64,000 bases of DNA from Clostridioides difficile (GTDB taxonomy: Bacteria; Bacillota; Clostridia; Peptostreptococcales; Peptostreptococcaceae), in contig NZ_JRHN01000038.1 in assembly GCF_001299635.1 (NCBI RefSeq), positions 310,001 to 374,000 on the forward strand. The letters are read 5' to 3'. This document shows positions 18,637 through 27,203 of this stretch, in pieces. The position numbers and the translations under genes were made by a program. Below the pieces are notes generated by a model. That model made no database searches. It saw nothing but the letters and a program-made list of their open reading frames with translations, and was not told the origin of the DNA. The stretch's first letter is position 1. The number at the start of each line of letters is the position of its first letter.

Positions 18637-19194
18637 CTAATCATACTTTTTATGAATACCTAATAGAACAGTATCAATGGAATCAGCTAGACCTTTTATA
18701 GCTTCTTCTTGACTTACAAGTGCTTTTCCAAGTTGTAAAGTCGAATAACCATGCAGTACACTCATTATCAAATTTAACACTTCATCTGTGTTTTTTATTT
18801 CTAAATTACAAGAAACAATAAGTTTTTCTAATAAGGTTTTATATTCACCAAATACCTCTAATGTTTCATTATTTCCATGCCAAGTAGCCCATTGTATTGT
18901 TTCATAGACACCAGGATGAGAAATTACAAAATTAAAATATTCTATACTTATACATTTTATAGCTGTGTCTCCAGACTTACCAATAGCAACCTTTTCCATC
19001 TGATTATTCATTTTTCGCATTCCATTATGTGCCAATTCAAGTAGCAGGTCATCTAAACTTTCTATATGATTGTATAAAGATGGTGTACGTATACCTAGCT
19101 TTGCTGCAACAACTTTTAAAGAAACCTTATTAAGACCATCTTTATCAGCTATATCTGATGCAGTTTGTATAACTATTTCTCTACTAACACGCAT
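18637..19194 (-). CDS. TetR-family repressor with WHG-type C-terminal domain
   Basis: 185 residues. The N-terminal helix-turn-helix spans about 10-50 (IADKDGLNKVSLKVVAAKLGIRTPSLYNHI). The C-terminal half carries YETIQWATWHGNNETLEVF, the WHG signature of one TetR ligand-domain family. It is divergent from an alpha/beta hydrolase gene. Three copies of an identical palindrome type (CTAAT-N3-ATTAG) lie between them, so it should repress itself and the hydrolase until a ligand binds. The ligand is unknown. Confidence 0.9.
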   Translation of the reverse strand: MRVSREIVIQTASDIADKDGLNKVSLKVVAAKLGIRTPSLYNHIESLDDLLLELAHNGMRKMNNQMEKVAIGKSGDTAIKCISIEYFNFVISHPGVYETIQWATWHGNNETLEVFGEYKTLLEKLIVSCNLEIKNTDEVLNLIMSVLHGYSTLQLGKALVSQEEAIKGLADSIDTVLLGIHKKYD

Positions 19195-19236
19195 AATTCT
19201 CCTTCTTTCATTTTAAATTAATTACCTTATTAGTTT

Positions 19237-19253
19237 AACTAATCTAATTAGTT
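19237..19253. promoter_or_regulatory. TetR operator 1 (tetR side)
   Basis: Perfect palindrome AACTAAT-CTA-ATTAGTT, 43 bases upstream of the tetR start. It is the first of three sites with the same CTAAT-N3-ATTAG layout. Confidence 0.75.
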
Positions 19254-19300
19254 ACGTCAATAATTGAAACTTAGAAAATATTTTATACTGTTATAAAGTA

Positions 19301-19329
19301 TTGACAATTTGATTTCAATTCAATATAAT
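19301..19329 (+). promoter_or_regulatory. Consensus promoter of hydrolase gene
   Basis: TTGACA (19301-19306), 17 bases, TATAAT (19324-19329). Operator 2 begins at the very next base. Confidence 0.85.
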
Positions 19330-19364
19330 ACTAATTGCATTAGTTTTTAAGCTAATATAATTAG
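19330..19364. promoter_or_regulatory. TetR operators 2 and 3 (hydrolase side)
   Basis: ACTAAT-TGC-ATTAGT at 19330-19344 and CTAAT-ATA-ATTAG at 19352-19364 have centres 21 bases apart, about two helical turns. A further half-site ACTAAT lies at 19371-19376. They cover the start of transcription of the hydrolase gene. Confidence 0.75.
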
Positions 19365-19453
19365 TATTATACTAATTTGTTTCATTGCAATATTATTTTA
19401 TAATTTGCTTAATTATAGAAATAACTACTATGTCAAACTGAGAGGAGACTTTT

Positions 19454-20152
19454 ATGCAAAAAAAATATTTTAAAATTCATGGGATTCCTTCAATTCTTTG
19501 GGGAAATCCTTCAAATCAATTGTATATTTACATACATGGACAATCAGGTTATAAAGAGGAGGCTGAAGCTTTTGCCAATATCGCTGTTTATCATGGATAT
19601 CAGGTTTTAAGTATAGATTTACCTGAACATGGAGAGCGTGAAAAAGAAAATAATTCATTTGACCCCTGGCATGTTGTCCCAGAGTTATCAACCATTATGG
19701 AATATGTAAAATGTCATTGGAATCAAATTTCTTTATATGCAAATAGTATTGGAGCATGGTATAGTATGTTGAGCTTTGAAAGAGATACATTAAAAGAATG
19801 TATTTTTGTTTCTCCAATTCTTGATATGCAACAGCTCATTTCAAATATGATGCTTTGGGCAAATGTATCAGAAGAGCAACTTAAACATGAACTAGTTATT
19901 CCAACTTCATTTGGGCATACTCTTTCTTGGGAATATCTATTATATGCAAAAAAACATCCTATTACTAAATGGAATGTACCAACAAAAATATTATATGGCA
20001 GATATGATGAACTTACTGAAATCAGTGTGGTAGAAAAATTCGTACAAAAATTTGGTTGTAGTCTAACTATTCTTGAAAATAGCAAACATTGGTTTAACAC
20101 GCCAGAAGAACTAAACGCATTAGATGAATGGATAAATGCCTCATTTAAATAA
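19454..20152 (+). CDS. Alpha/beta hydrolase
   Basis: 232 residues, soluble. The fold is marked by LYIYIHGQSGYKEEAEAFAN (oxyanion region) and SIDLPEHGERE. The nucleophile elbow is YANSIGAWYS, a variant (ANSIG) of GxSxG with Ser near 97. ILYGRYDELTE supplies the acid and ENSKHWFNTPEE the histidine. The catalytic triad is complete, so an active esterase or lipase-like enzyme is expected. The substrate is unknown. Its promoter is covered by TetR operators. Confidence 0.88.
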   Translation: MQKKYFKIHGIPSILWGNPSNQLYIYIHGQSGYKEEAEAFANIAVYHGYQVLSIDLPEHGEREKENNSFDPWHVVPELSTIMEYVKCHWNQISLYANSIGAWYSMLSFERDTLKECIFVSPILDMQQLISNMMLWANVSEEQLKHELVIPTSFGHTLSWEYLLYAKKHPITKWNVPTKILYGRYDELTEISVVEKFVQKFGCSLTILENSKHWFNTPEELNALDEWINASFK

Positions 20153-20181
20153 AAAATAACAATATTATTTTCATGATTACA

Positions 20182-20351
20182 TTGTCTATAAGCCTTTAAT
20201 TAATTTTAATGTTATTTAAGGTAATTAAATAGACAATAAATTAATTGTTATTTAAAAACTTTAAAAGTATACAAAATCTTAAACAAGCACTAATAATTAA
20301 TTGACATAGAGAGAAGAAAGATAAATATTATCTTTCCCTCTCTCTTCTATA
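20182..20351. other. Two hairpins in the 380-base gap after the hydrolase
   Basis: TTGTCTAT (20182-20189) and ATAGACAA (20229-20236) close a stem-loop with further inner pairing. A second hairpin pairs AGAGAGAAGAAAGATAA with TATCTTTCCCTCTCTCT (about 20308-20347) but has no immediate U-run. They may be weak terminators for the convergent genes. No coding frame of interest was seen in 20153-20532. Confidence 0.4.
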
Positions 20352-20532
20352 CAGTGTACAGTTTTTACTTGTTGTTATCAATAAACTGTATTTATGTACA
20401 AAACTCAATCTTTTATCTCTTACTAATATATGCATATTTATTGTGACATTAAGGTTATGATATTAAATAAATCTAATAAAATTAATTATAAAAAAATAAT
20501 AATAAAATATTATCACTCAAATTTTAAGTCTA

Positions 20533-21021
20533 CTATATAGTTTTATCATTTTCTTCTTTTATTTCAATAATCTTCTTAAATAAAATTGATAAAACTAAAG
20601 TCAAAAACCCTATAGATAATGAAACAAATGACACTATAACTGAAGGTATTATAGTAATTGCATATAAATATACATCATAGAAATAATATAATATTATCAC
20701 TACAAAATTAAATATAAAAATCTCACTAAATGCACATACAGATATTTTTTTTAAGTCTTTAGGTATTTCTTTTGAAAATGGTTTATTGATTGCTAATAAT
20801 TTGCATAATTTTTTTAATATAAACAATGACACAATATATGGGATAGCACATATATATATAGCTACTGATATCACAGTTGGCATATTTGTGTCTGTAATAC
20901 CCACACCACTTTTAAAATATGCAGTCAATACTAATGGCACTAAAATAAGTGATAATAAGGTCAAAATTATTCCGACCAATACAATATTATTTAATATTTT
21001 AGAACTTAAATTCTTTTTCAT
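20533..21021 (-). CDS. DUF2975-type membrane protein
   Basis: 162 residues with four hydrophobic segments (about 12-35, 48-68, 95-115 and 122-150) and the link FSKEIPKDLKKISVCAF between helices 2 and 3, typical of DUF2975 proteins. The tail IIEIKEENDKTI is nearly identical in style to that of the divergent gene at 21.2 kb (IKIKEDNDLTI), so the two are paralogues. Such proteins are often encoded with a small XRE regulator, as here. The function is unknown. Confidence 0.8.
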   Translation of the reverse strand: MKKNLSSKILNNIVLVGIILTLLSLILVPLVLTAYFKSGVGITDTNMPTVISVAIYICAIPYIVSLFILKKLCKLLAINKPFSKEIPKDLKKISVCAFSEIFIFNFVVIILYYFYDVYLYAITIIPSVIVSFVSLSIGFLTLVLSILFKKIIEIKEENDKTI

Positions 21022-21060
21022 ATAAACTTACCACCTTATACATTCTTATTTTTAATATAT

Positions 21061-21127
21061 ATTATAATAGTTTTATATGTTATGTCAATAATTTATTATT
21101 GAAAAACAATAAATTATATATTATAAT
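21061..21127. promoter_or_regulatory. Divergent promoters between the two DUF2975 genes
   Basis: On the minus strand TTGACA (21088-21083), 16 bases, TATAAT (21066-21061). On the plus strand TTGAAA (21099-21104), 17 bases, TATAAT (21122-21127). Between the -35 boxes lies an inverted repeat (AATAATTTATTATTG and CAATAAATTAT) that could bind the XRE protein encoded downstream; this last point is inference. Confidence 0.65.
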
Positions 21128-21164
21128 CAATAATATAGTCTATGTTAAGGAGAGAATATTTTTT

Positions 21165-21632
21165 ATGATTACAAAATTTTTTAGTAACATTTTATCAATC
21201 TTTCTATATTTTATATTATTAATTTTGGGAGTTGCTGGTATAACATTTTTGTGTATGATACCTATGTTTTTGTATGATTTTAGTTCTGATAAATTAATTA
21301 CTTTAATTGCAAGAATACTATATTTTTCTGACTACTTTATAGTCATTTTATTCTTAATATTTATAATTAATAGCACTAAATACTCACCTTTTATACTTGA
21401 AAATGTAAAGAGATTTAAAATAATGGGATATTGCTTGTTAGTCAATACCATGATTGAATGTATCAATGGTTACAGTTTGAATACAAACAATCTAATAATT
21501 TTTGGAAGCGACAATGGTGGTATTTCACCACTTATGATTATTTCTTTTATATTCGCACTAATGTGTTTTGTAATTGCTGAAACATTTGATAAAGCTATAA
21601 AAATAAAAGAAGATAATGACTTGACAATATAG
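21165..21632 (+). CDS. DUF2975-type membrane protein
   Basis: 155 residues from ATG 21165, which follows AAGGAG by 12 bases; an earlier in-frame ATG at 21099 overlaps the promoter. There are four hydrophobic segments. It ends ETFDKAIKIKEDNDLTI, matching the end of the divergent paralogue. It is separated by 10 bases from an XRE regulator gene, with which it forms an operon. Confidence 0.78.
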   Translation: MITKFFSNILSIFLYFILLILGVAGITFLCMIPMFLYDFSSDKLITLIARILYFSDYFIVILFLIFIINSTKYSPFILENVKRFKIMGYCLLVNTMIECINGYSLNTNNLIIFGSDNGGISPLMIISFIFALMCFVIAETFDKAIKIKEDNDLTI

Positions 21633-21642
21633 AGGTGATGTT

Positions 21643-21858
21643 ATGGCAATTATAGTTAATCTAGATGTAATGATGGCAAAAAGAAAAATATCACTTAAAG
21701 ATTTGGCTGAAAAAATAGATATTACAAATGCTAATTTATCAATATTAAAAACTGGAAAAGCAAAAGCCATTAGATTCACTACTTTAAATGAAATTTGTAA
21801 AGCTTTAGAATGTCAGCCAGGAGATATACTTGAGTATGTAGAAGATGAAGATGATTAA
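21643..21858 (+). CDS. Small XRE-family (YozG/Cro-like) regulator
   Basis: 71 residues, almost entirely a Cro/C1 helix-turn-helix. ISLKDLAEKIDITNANLSILKTGKAKAIRF contains the recognition helix, and LNEICKALECQPGDILEYVEDED is the typical end of YozG-like regulators. A GAGGTGATG ribosome site overlaps the spacer to the membrane gene. It probably controls the divergent DUF2975 promoters. Confidence 0.87.
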   Translation: MAIIVNLDVMMAKRKISLKDLAEKIDITNANLSILKTGKAKAIRFTTLNEICKALECQPGDILEYVEDEDD

Positions 21859-21886
21859 AAAAGAGTGTTTAAAACACTCTTTTTTG
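21857..21886. terminator. Bidirectional terminator
   Basis: AAAAAAGAGTGTTTT pairs with AAAACACTCTTTTTT. It is shared by the XRE operon and the convergent hcp gene. Confidence 0.88.
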
Positions 21887-21906
21887 ATTATAATCTAAAA
21901 TTTTTA

Positions 21907-23565
21907 TTACTTTGCTGGGATATTTAAGCATGTTGCCAAGTCCTTTTCAGGAGTACTAATAGGTATTAAATTAAATGTATCAACTAAATACTGTAGTACA
22001 TTTGGACTTATAAATGCTGGTAAACTTGGTCCTAAATATATATTTTTTATATCTAATGATAATAATGCCAACAAATCTGCTACTGCTTTTTGTTCATACC
22101 ATGACAATATTATTGAAAGAGGAAGGCTATTCACATCTGTGTCAAATGCATCAGCTAAAGCTAAGGCTATTCTTACTGCTGAGTAAGCATCATTACATTG
22201 ACCAACATCTAACAGTCTAGGTAATCCTGCTACTTCCCCAAAATTCAACTTATTAAATCTATATTTCCCACATGCAAGAGTTAGAATTATACAATCTTCT
22301 GGTACTTGTTTAGCAAATTCTGTATAATAGTTTCTACCAGGTCTTGCACCATCACATCCTCCAATCAGGAAAAAATGTCTTATCTTTCCAGATTTAACTG
22401 AATCTATTATTGCAGGTGCATTACTTAATGTAGCTTTATGCCCAAAACCAACTAATATTTCGTGCGGCTCTTCACTTTCCTTAAATCCACCTAATTCTAG
22501 TGCTTTATTTATTATTTCACTAAAATCTTTTTCTCCATTTTCATTTTTACCTATATACTTTACTCCATCACATCCAACAACACTAGTCGTAAAAATTCTA
22601 TCTTTATAAGAATCTCTAGGTTTCATCAAACAATTTGTTGTCATTAATATACATCCTGGTATAGAATCAAACTCTTTTTGCTGGTCTTGCCACGCTCCAC
22701 CAAAATTACCTACTAAATGAGAGTATTTATTTAATTCTGGATATCCATGACAAGGAATCATTTCTCCATGAGTATATATATTTATTCCTTTTCCTTCTGT
22801 CTGTTTGAGTAACATTTCTAAATCTTTTAAATCATGCCCCGATACTATTATAAAAGGTCCTTTTTTTATTTTGACATTTACCTTATGAGGTTCTGGATTT
22901 TTATAAACAGTAGTATTAGCTTCATCTAGTTTTTGCATTACAGCGACACTCATATCTCCAGTCTTAAGAGTCAATGTTATTAAATTTTCTAAAGAAATAT
23001 CATCATCTGTAATTGCTGATAGTGCTCTAAAATAAAATTCATCTACTTGATTATTATAATATCCAAGTTCTCTAGCTTGATGTCCATAGGCACTTATACC
23101 TTTTAACCCATAAAGTATTGTCATTCTAAGTGAACGTATGTCAGGATTTAAACTTTCATCAAACATTATTCCAGCTCTCTTAGCATCTTCTAACATTTGA
23201 CTTCTTGTATCACTCAAATTATATTCAGTATATTCATTACTTTTAATAGATTCTTTAATTCTTTCTCTTAATCTCTGCTTTATTTCTTGTGATTTTCTAA
23301 GCATTTCTTCATGAGCATCACCATCAAAATTAACATTAGTTAGAGTCGTAAACAGACTATTTTCTACAAAAGAAACTATTTCTTTATCTATTTCTTCTCC
23401 ATTATCTATAAGAACTTTAGCATAACAACTTATACCTTTTAATTGATAAATTAATAAATCTTGAAGTGCTGCTATTTCTGGTGTCTTACCACAAACCCCT
23501 ATCTTTGTACATCCTTTTCCACCTACTGTCTGTTCACATTGGTAGCAAAACATAGAATTTTCCAT
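21907..23565 (-). CDS. hcp: Hydroxylamine reductase (hybrid-cluster protein)
   Basis: 552 residues, the class length for Hcp. N-terminal CYQCEQTVGGKGCTKIGVCGK provides the four cysteines of the first FeS cluster. Hybrid-cluster ligands are seen in HGEMIPCHGYP, TTNCLMKP, GCDGARPGRNYYT and ACGKYRFNK. It reduces hydroxylamine and NO-derived species and counters nitrosative stress in anaerobes. It is monocistronic with an AAAGGAGG site. The hcr reductase partner is absent next door, as in many clostridia. Confidence 0.96.
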   Translation of the reverse strand: MENSMFCYQCEQTVGGKGCTKIGVCGKTPEIAALQDLLIYQLKGISCYAKVLIDNGEEIDKEIVSFVENSLFTTLTNVNFDGDAHEEMLRKSQEIKQRLRERIKESIKSNEYTEYNLSDTRSQMLEDAKRAGIMFDESLNPDIRSLRMTILYGLKGISAYGHQARELGYYNNQVDEFYFRALSAITDDDISLENLITLTLKTGDMSVAVMQKLDEANTTVYKNPEPHKVNVKIKKGPFIIVSGHDLKDLEMLLKQTEGKGINIYTHGEMIPCHGYPELNKYSHLVGNFGGAWQDQQKEFDSIPGCILMTTNCLMKPRDSYKDRIFTTSVVGCDGVKYIGKNENGEKDFSEIINKALELGGFKESEEPHEILVGFGHKATLSNAPAIIDSVKSGKIRHFFLIGGCDGARPGRNYYTEFAKQVPEDCIILTLACGKYRFNKLNFGEVAGLPRLLDVGQCNDAYSAVRIALALADAFDTDVNSLPLSIILSWYEQKAVADLLALLSLDIKNIYLGPSLPAFISPNVLQYLVDTFNLIPISTPEKDLATCLNIPAK

Positions 23566-23710
23566 TTGCTTATACCTCCTTTTATCTCATTACATAGTTT
23601 ATCCAAATATGTTATAGAGTATAAAATTATATTAAAGTTTTTAAACAATATAGGTATTCTTTTACAAAACATGCAGTACCAAAGAAGTATATAGTAATTT
23701 GAGCAATATA

Positions 23711-23751
23711 AAAAATAACTGATTTTCAATATATGACAATCAGTTATTTTA
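23711..23751 (-). terminator. Hairpin with U-run upstream of hcp, no gene in front
   Basis: AAAATAACTGATT (23712-23724) pairs with AATCAGTTATTTT (23738-23750). On the minus strand it is followed by TTTTTTATATT. No minus-strand coding gene precedes it, so it may end a small RNA or an attenuated hcp leader. Confidence 0.45.
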
Positions 23752-23938
23752 TATCCAGAATATCCATCAAGTATATTATGTTTATTGTATGTCATATTTA
23801 CAACTAATTTTTTTGAAATGTATTATATCATTATTAATTTTCACTGTATATATTTGTAATATTTTAGACTCTTTTTATCTATATACTACTGCTATACTTT
23901 AATTAAGAAAAACAAATCTTATACAAGCTGGTGATTAT

Positions 23939-24118
23939 ATGAAAAGAAAACTTTTAATTTTTTTCCTATACTACATATTAGGCATACTTATTTCATATTT
24001 TATACTTATTTCTATATTTAAAAAGAAAATAGAAATTCACACTATAGTTGGAATGCTAACAGGTGCTTGTATATTTTATTTTTTGGCACATTTATTTACT
24101 AAAAAAAATAAAATTTAA
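23939..24118 (+). CDS. Small two-helix membrane protein (59 aa)
   Basis: Frame MKRKLLIFFLYYILGILISY, then a basic KKK loop, then a second hydrophobic segment TIVGMLTGACIFYFLAHLF and a basic end KKNKI. The ribosome site (GGTGAT) is weak. Two tidy membrane segments with flanking lysines support a real gene. No family was recognised. Confidence 0.5.
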   Translation: MKRKLLIFFLYYILGILISYFILISIFKKKIEIHTIVGMLTGACIFYFLAHLFTKKNKI

Positions 24119-24158
24119 CTCAGCTCTATTTTATTAAATTTTAAAGGAGGTACCTACT

Positions 24159-24323
24159 ATGAGTTTTAATAATATCAATCTTATACTTATTGGAATAGGT
24201 ATTATAATAGGGACTACAATAAGGTATTTAATTAAACGGAAAACTAATTTTTGTAGTGAAAGATATTTCAATAAATTAGAATTAAAATATGGGAATATAG
24301 ATAGAAAAAAACTGTTAAACTAG
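24159..24323 (+). CDS. Small single-helix membrane protein (54 aa)
   Basis: A strong AAAGGAGG lies 8 bases before the ATG. One N-terminal membrane segment (INLILIGIGIIIGTTIRYLI) is followed by a basic cytoplasmic tail. It starts 40 bases after the previous small gene. The size and shape resemble small membrane toxins of type I systems, but no antitoxin RNA can be claimed. Function unknown. Confidence 0.55.
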   Translation: MSFNNINLILIGIGIIIGTTIRYLIKRKTNFCSERYFNKLELKYGNIDRKKLLN

Positions 24324-24364
24324 ATATATTTTATAGCTATTTAATAAGCTTTGAATATATAACA

Positions 24365-24475
24365 ATGGGTTTATTCATAAAAAAATCAGAGAGTACAATA
24401 ATAGTAATAATAGTAGTAGCAATTATAACAGCCGTATTGTATTATTTAATTAGAAAAAGATATATCGTTCTATAA
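24365..24475 (+). CDS. Possible 36-residue membrane peptide
   Basis: ATG 24365 encodes a short acidic-free head, a hydrophobic stretch STIIVIIVVAIITAVLYYLI and a basic RKR end. There is no good ribosome site. It lies third in a row of small membrane frames. It may be genuine or chance. A weak hairpin (AGAAGGTA/TACCTTCT, 24495-24528) follows. Confidence 0.3.
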   Translation: MGLFIKKSESTIIVIIVVAIITAVLYYLIRKRYIVL

Positions 24476-24585
24476 ACTTTGAATTTATTAAAAAAGAAGG
24501 TAACAACTAACTCTAGCTGATACCTTCTAATCATATATATTAAATAAAAACTTCTAATTTAATTTTCAAAATTTCTCCCATATAA

Positions 24586-24813
24586 CTATTTCATGCAAGC
24601 GACTCCTAAACAATCTAAATATCTTTTGCTATATTCTGGTTTAAATTTATGCACTGAATAAGAACCTTGAAGTACAAATATTTGCTTACCTAACTCTGGC
24701 TCTAAAGTAAAACTTTCATATTTTTTTAATGTTAATTTTTTTCCCGTTGTTATAGTGTTCCCTTTTCTAGTTAAAAATGTAATCTTACCTATTATTCTTG
24801 CTGGTATTGTCAA
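24586..24813 (-). pseudogene. Fragment of unknown protein (75 codons)
   Basis: The frame starts at a TTG with no ribosome site and is closed just upstream by a TGA, although the amino-acid pattern (basic beta-rich ...RIIGKITFLTRKGNTITTGK) reads like the inside of a domain. It ends SKRYLDCLGVACMK. I do not recognise it. It is probably the C-terminal remnant of a larger gene. The 24814-25098 gap shows nothing more. Confidence 0.3.
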
Positions 24814-25098
24814 ACCAGTAAATCACTCGATAGACCAACTACTAAATTATTCTCTTTTGTCATTTTTATAATATAAATCCTAATATGTATACTTATAATC
24901 ACCACTGTACATTATAGTGCCTTTAAGCATATTTTTTACTTATACATTATCATTTATATTTTTATTTAATGCTCCTTCTGCTATTAATTTTGTAAATATG
25001 TCTTTATGCTTTACTACATAGTAATTATTTTATATATTACCATAATATATAAAATAGACCATCGATTAAAGTGACCCTTTGAATTAATCTATATTTCA

Positions 25099-25389
25099 TT
25101 ATAAAGTTTTTACAGCTGTTCCATACGCAAATATTTCAACAACTTGTTTTTTGCTTGCAAATCCATCTGCCACAGCAATACGATATTCAAATTGGCAATT
25201 AATTACAGCATTTCCACCTAATTGTTCACATTTTTTCTTTAATTGTTCTTTTACTCCTTTAAATGCTGAATTTGGGTCTGCACCTCTAAAAATTCCTTCC
25301 TTATGAGAGTCTATTGCAAATATAGCATCTATAACCCCATATTCTTCTTTAATATCTCCAGTACTTATAATCATATCTATATCCTCCAA
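25099..25389 (-). CDS. YbjQ-like putative heavy-metal-binding protein
   Basis: 96 residues. The end GFASKKQVVEIFAYGTAVK and the middle FKGVKEQLKKKCEQLGGNAVINCQFEY match the YbjQ/DUF74 family, which forms small beta-rich pentamers annotated as heavy-metal-binding. A GGAGG site overlaps the start region. It stands alone and its role is not established. Confidence 0.75.
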   Translation of the reverse strand: MEDIDMIISTGDIKEEYGVIDAIFAIDSHKEGIFRGADPNSAFKGVKEQLKKKCEQLGGNAVINCQFEYRIAVADGFASKKQVVEIFAYGTAVKTL

Positions 25390-25539
25390 TACCTTTTCTT
25401 TAATAGTAGTCTAAATTATGTAGTATTTCAACAAAAACAATTATACTTTTATAATACTTTCAAAACTACATTAGTTGGTATAAGTTCATAAATAACAACC
25501 ATCAATTTATAAAATATCTCTAAATTTAAATCCATATAC

Positions 25540-26331
25540 TTATTTTCTGAATATATCAATCGCATGACTTGTAACCCCCAATAAATCTTCACGTTCACAA
25601 GTAGCAAAATGATATTTCAGATATAATTCAAATGTGTCATTGTCCATTGTATCTACTGCTTCACGCATAAATAATGCACATCCATCTGATGCTACATAAT
25701 GCAATCGGGTTACAGGAAATATGGACATTAAATTATCAATATCTTCTTTACGTACAAGTTCAAATAAATCCTTTGACTCGGATTTGGTGTCAAATGTCAG
25801 AGAATCGATTAATCCTTTTTCAACATATTCAGCAACATTAATATTACTGCGTTTAAACCCTTCATCAAGAAGACATCCATCAGATATGACATATGCAGCG
25901 AAAATCACTCCTCCTTGTTTTGTTACACGAATTGCTTCACGAAGAGCTTGTTGTTTATCTTCTATGCTATAAAGATGGTATAGTGGACCTAATAGCAAAG
26001 TCATATCATATTTATTGTCAGGAAAAATAGATAAGTCCTTGGCATTACCTTGAGTGATGGTTATATCTTCATCAGATTGTGTATTTTGATTGAAAATCTC
26101 TATATTATGCTCTACTAACTCCACTGCATCAACTGTATATCCTTGACGTGCCAACGTATGAGAATATCGTCCAGTTCCAGCCCCAACTTCAAGAACATGG
26201 TCGTTAGGTTTTATATATTTCTCAATATAACGCATAGTTGTAAAAAACTCAACTAATCCATGCTTTAATCTCAGTCTACTATCTTCATCATAATTATTAT
26301 AAAAATCAATTAAATATTTGTTTGTTTTCAT
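25540..26331 (-). CDS. Class I SAM-dependent methyltransferase
   Basis: 263 residues. Motif I is HVLEVGAGTGRYSHTLA (near residue 45-61), motif II VDAVELVEHNIEIF, post-II GNAKDLSIFPDNKYDMTLLLGPLYHL and motif VI VTKQGGVIFAAYV. The C-terminal part (180-263) is helical and may choose the substrate. It follows a TetR gene by 31 bases in the same direction, so it is likely in the operon that TetR represses. Substrate unknown. Confidence 0.85.
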   Translation of the reverse strand: MKTNKYLIDFYNNYDEDSRLRLKHGLVEFFTTMRYIEKYIKPNDHVLEVGAGTGRYSHTLARQGYTVDAVELVEHNIEIFNQNTQSDEDITITQGNAKDLSIFPDNKYDMTLLLGPLYHLYSIEDKQQALREAIRVTKQGGVIFAAYVISDGCLLDEGFKRSNINVAEYVEKGLIDSLTFDTKSESKDLFELVRKEDIDNLMSIFPVTRLHYVASDGCALFMREAVDTMDNDTFELYLKYHFATCEREDLLGVTSHAIDIFRK

Positions 26332-26362
26332 ATTATACTCCTTCTATATTAATTATTAAACA

Positions 26363-26950
26363 TCAAATAGATAAATTCCAATCTGGTTTTTCTTGTATTA
26401 TAAAAGCTGACAATATCTTTCTTACCATTTTTTCAGCACTATTTCTATCTAATGTTAATTTTTTCGTTGCCACTAAGACTGCTATACCATGTGTATAAAG
26501 GAATAAATCCAAGAATATTACTTTTGCACGTTCTAATTCTATTCCAATGATTTCTGAAAAATCTCTTGCCCTTTTTTCATTGTCAATCTCATTGTAAAAA
26601 TCCTTTGCCTCTGTCATATTCAAATCCATATCATTTATAAATAATAACTTAAATAAATGTATTTCTTCTTGAGCAAATTCAATATATGAAAGAGGAAGAA
26701 TTAAGTAAGGGCTAACATTTACAGAATTACTGTAATTAGTGACATACTGCTTGTAGTATTCATATGCAAAAGCAAGAAATTCGTTTTTTAATTCATCCAT
26801 ATTTTCATAGCAAGTAAAAATCGGTCTAGTAGAACATTGTAGTTTGTTTGCTATACTCCTTGCATTTACAGTCTCAAATCCTGTTTCCCTTGTAATTTCC
26901 AATACAATATTCAAAATCATTTTTTTTGTTATTTTTGCTTTAGGTGGCAT
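26363..26950 (-). CDS. TetR-family regulator
   Basis: 195 residues. The N-terminal HTH ITRETGFETVNARSIANKLQCSTRPIFTCYENMDELKNEF (about 16-55) is of the TetR type; the C-terminal ligand part is helical. A minus-strand TTGACA at 27028-27023 lies upstream near an imperfect repeat GTTGTATAAC..GTTGCATA (26989-27010), a possible operator. It is the first gene of a two-gene unit with the methyltransferase. Confidence 0.83.
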   Translation of the reverse strand: MPPKAKITKKMILNIVLEITRETGFETVNARSIANKLQCSTRPIFTCYENMDELKNEFLAFAYEYYKQYVTNYSNSVNVSPYLILPLSYIEFAQEEIHLFKLLFINDMDLNMTEAKDFYNEIDNEKRARDFSEIIGIELERAKVIFLDLFLYTHGIAVLVATKKLTLDRNSAEKMVRKILSAFIIQEKPDWNLSI

Positions 26951-27203
26951 TAAATTTCACTTCCTTATTAGATTTTCAGATTACTAACGTTGTATAACTA
27001 TTGTTGCATATCAAATTAACTATGTCAAGGGAGAGTTTTTAATTTTTTACACTCTTACTTTTTCTGTAACTTAAAATGTTCCACTTATTATAGTCTAGAC
27101 TAATTTCTATGAAATTTCTAATAGCTTGACTTTAAGTTTTATTGCTTTTTCCTATCTTTAAGAAGTTATAAGATTATTATTCGTATACACAATAAGTACA
27201 GTT

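Noticed and set aside
20306-20352. Insertion-sequence terminal repeat
   Set aside because: The AGAGAGAAG hairpin is an isolated stem-loop without transposase or matching partner; it fits a weak terminator better.
23523-23795. A 90-codon minus-strand frame across the hcp start
   Set aside because: It overlaps the hcp beginning in another frame and has Tyr/Ile-rich composition typical of AT-rich noncoding DNA.
24495-24528. Rho-independent terminator after the small membrane frames
   Set aside because: The AGAAGGTA/TACCTTCT stem lacks a U-run and has an 18-base loop, so it was only mentioned and not listed as a terminator.
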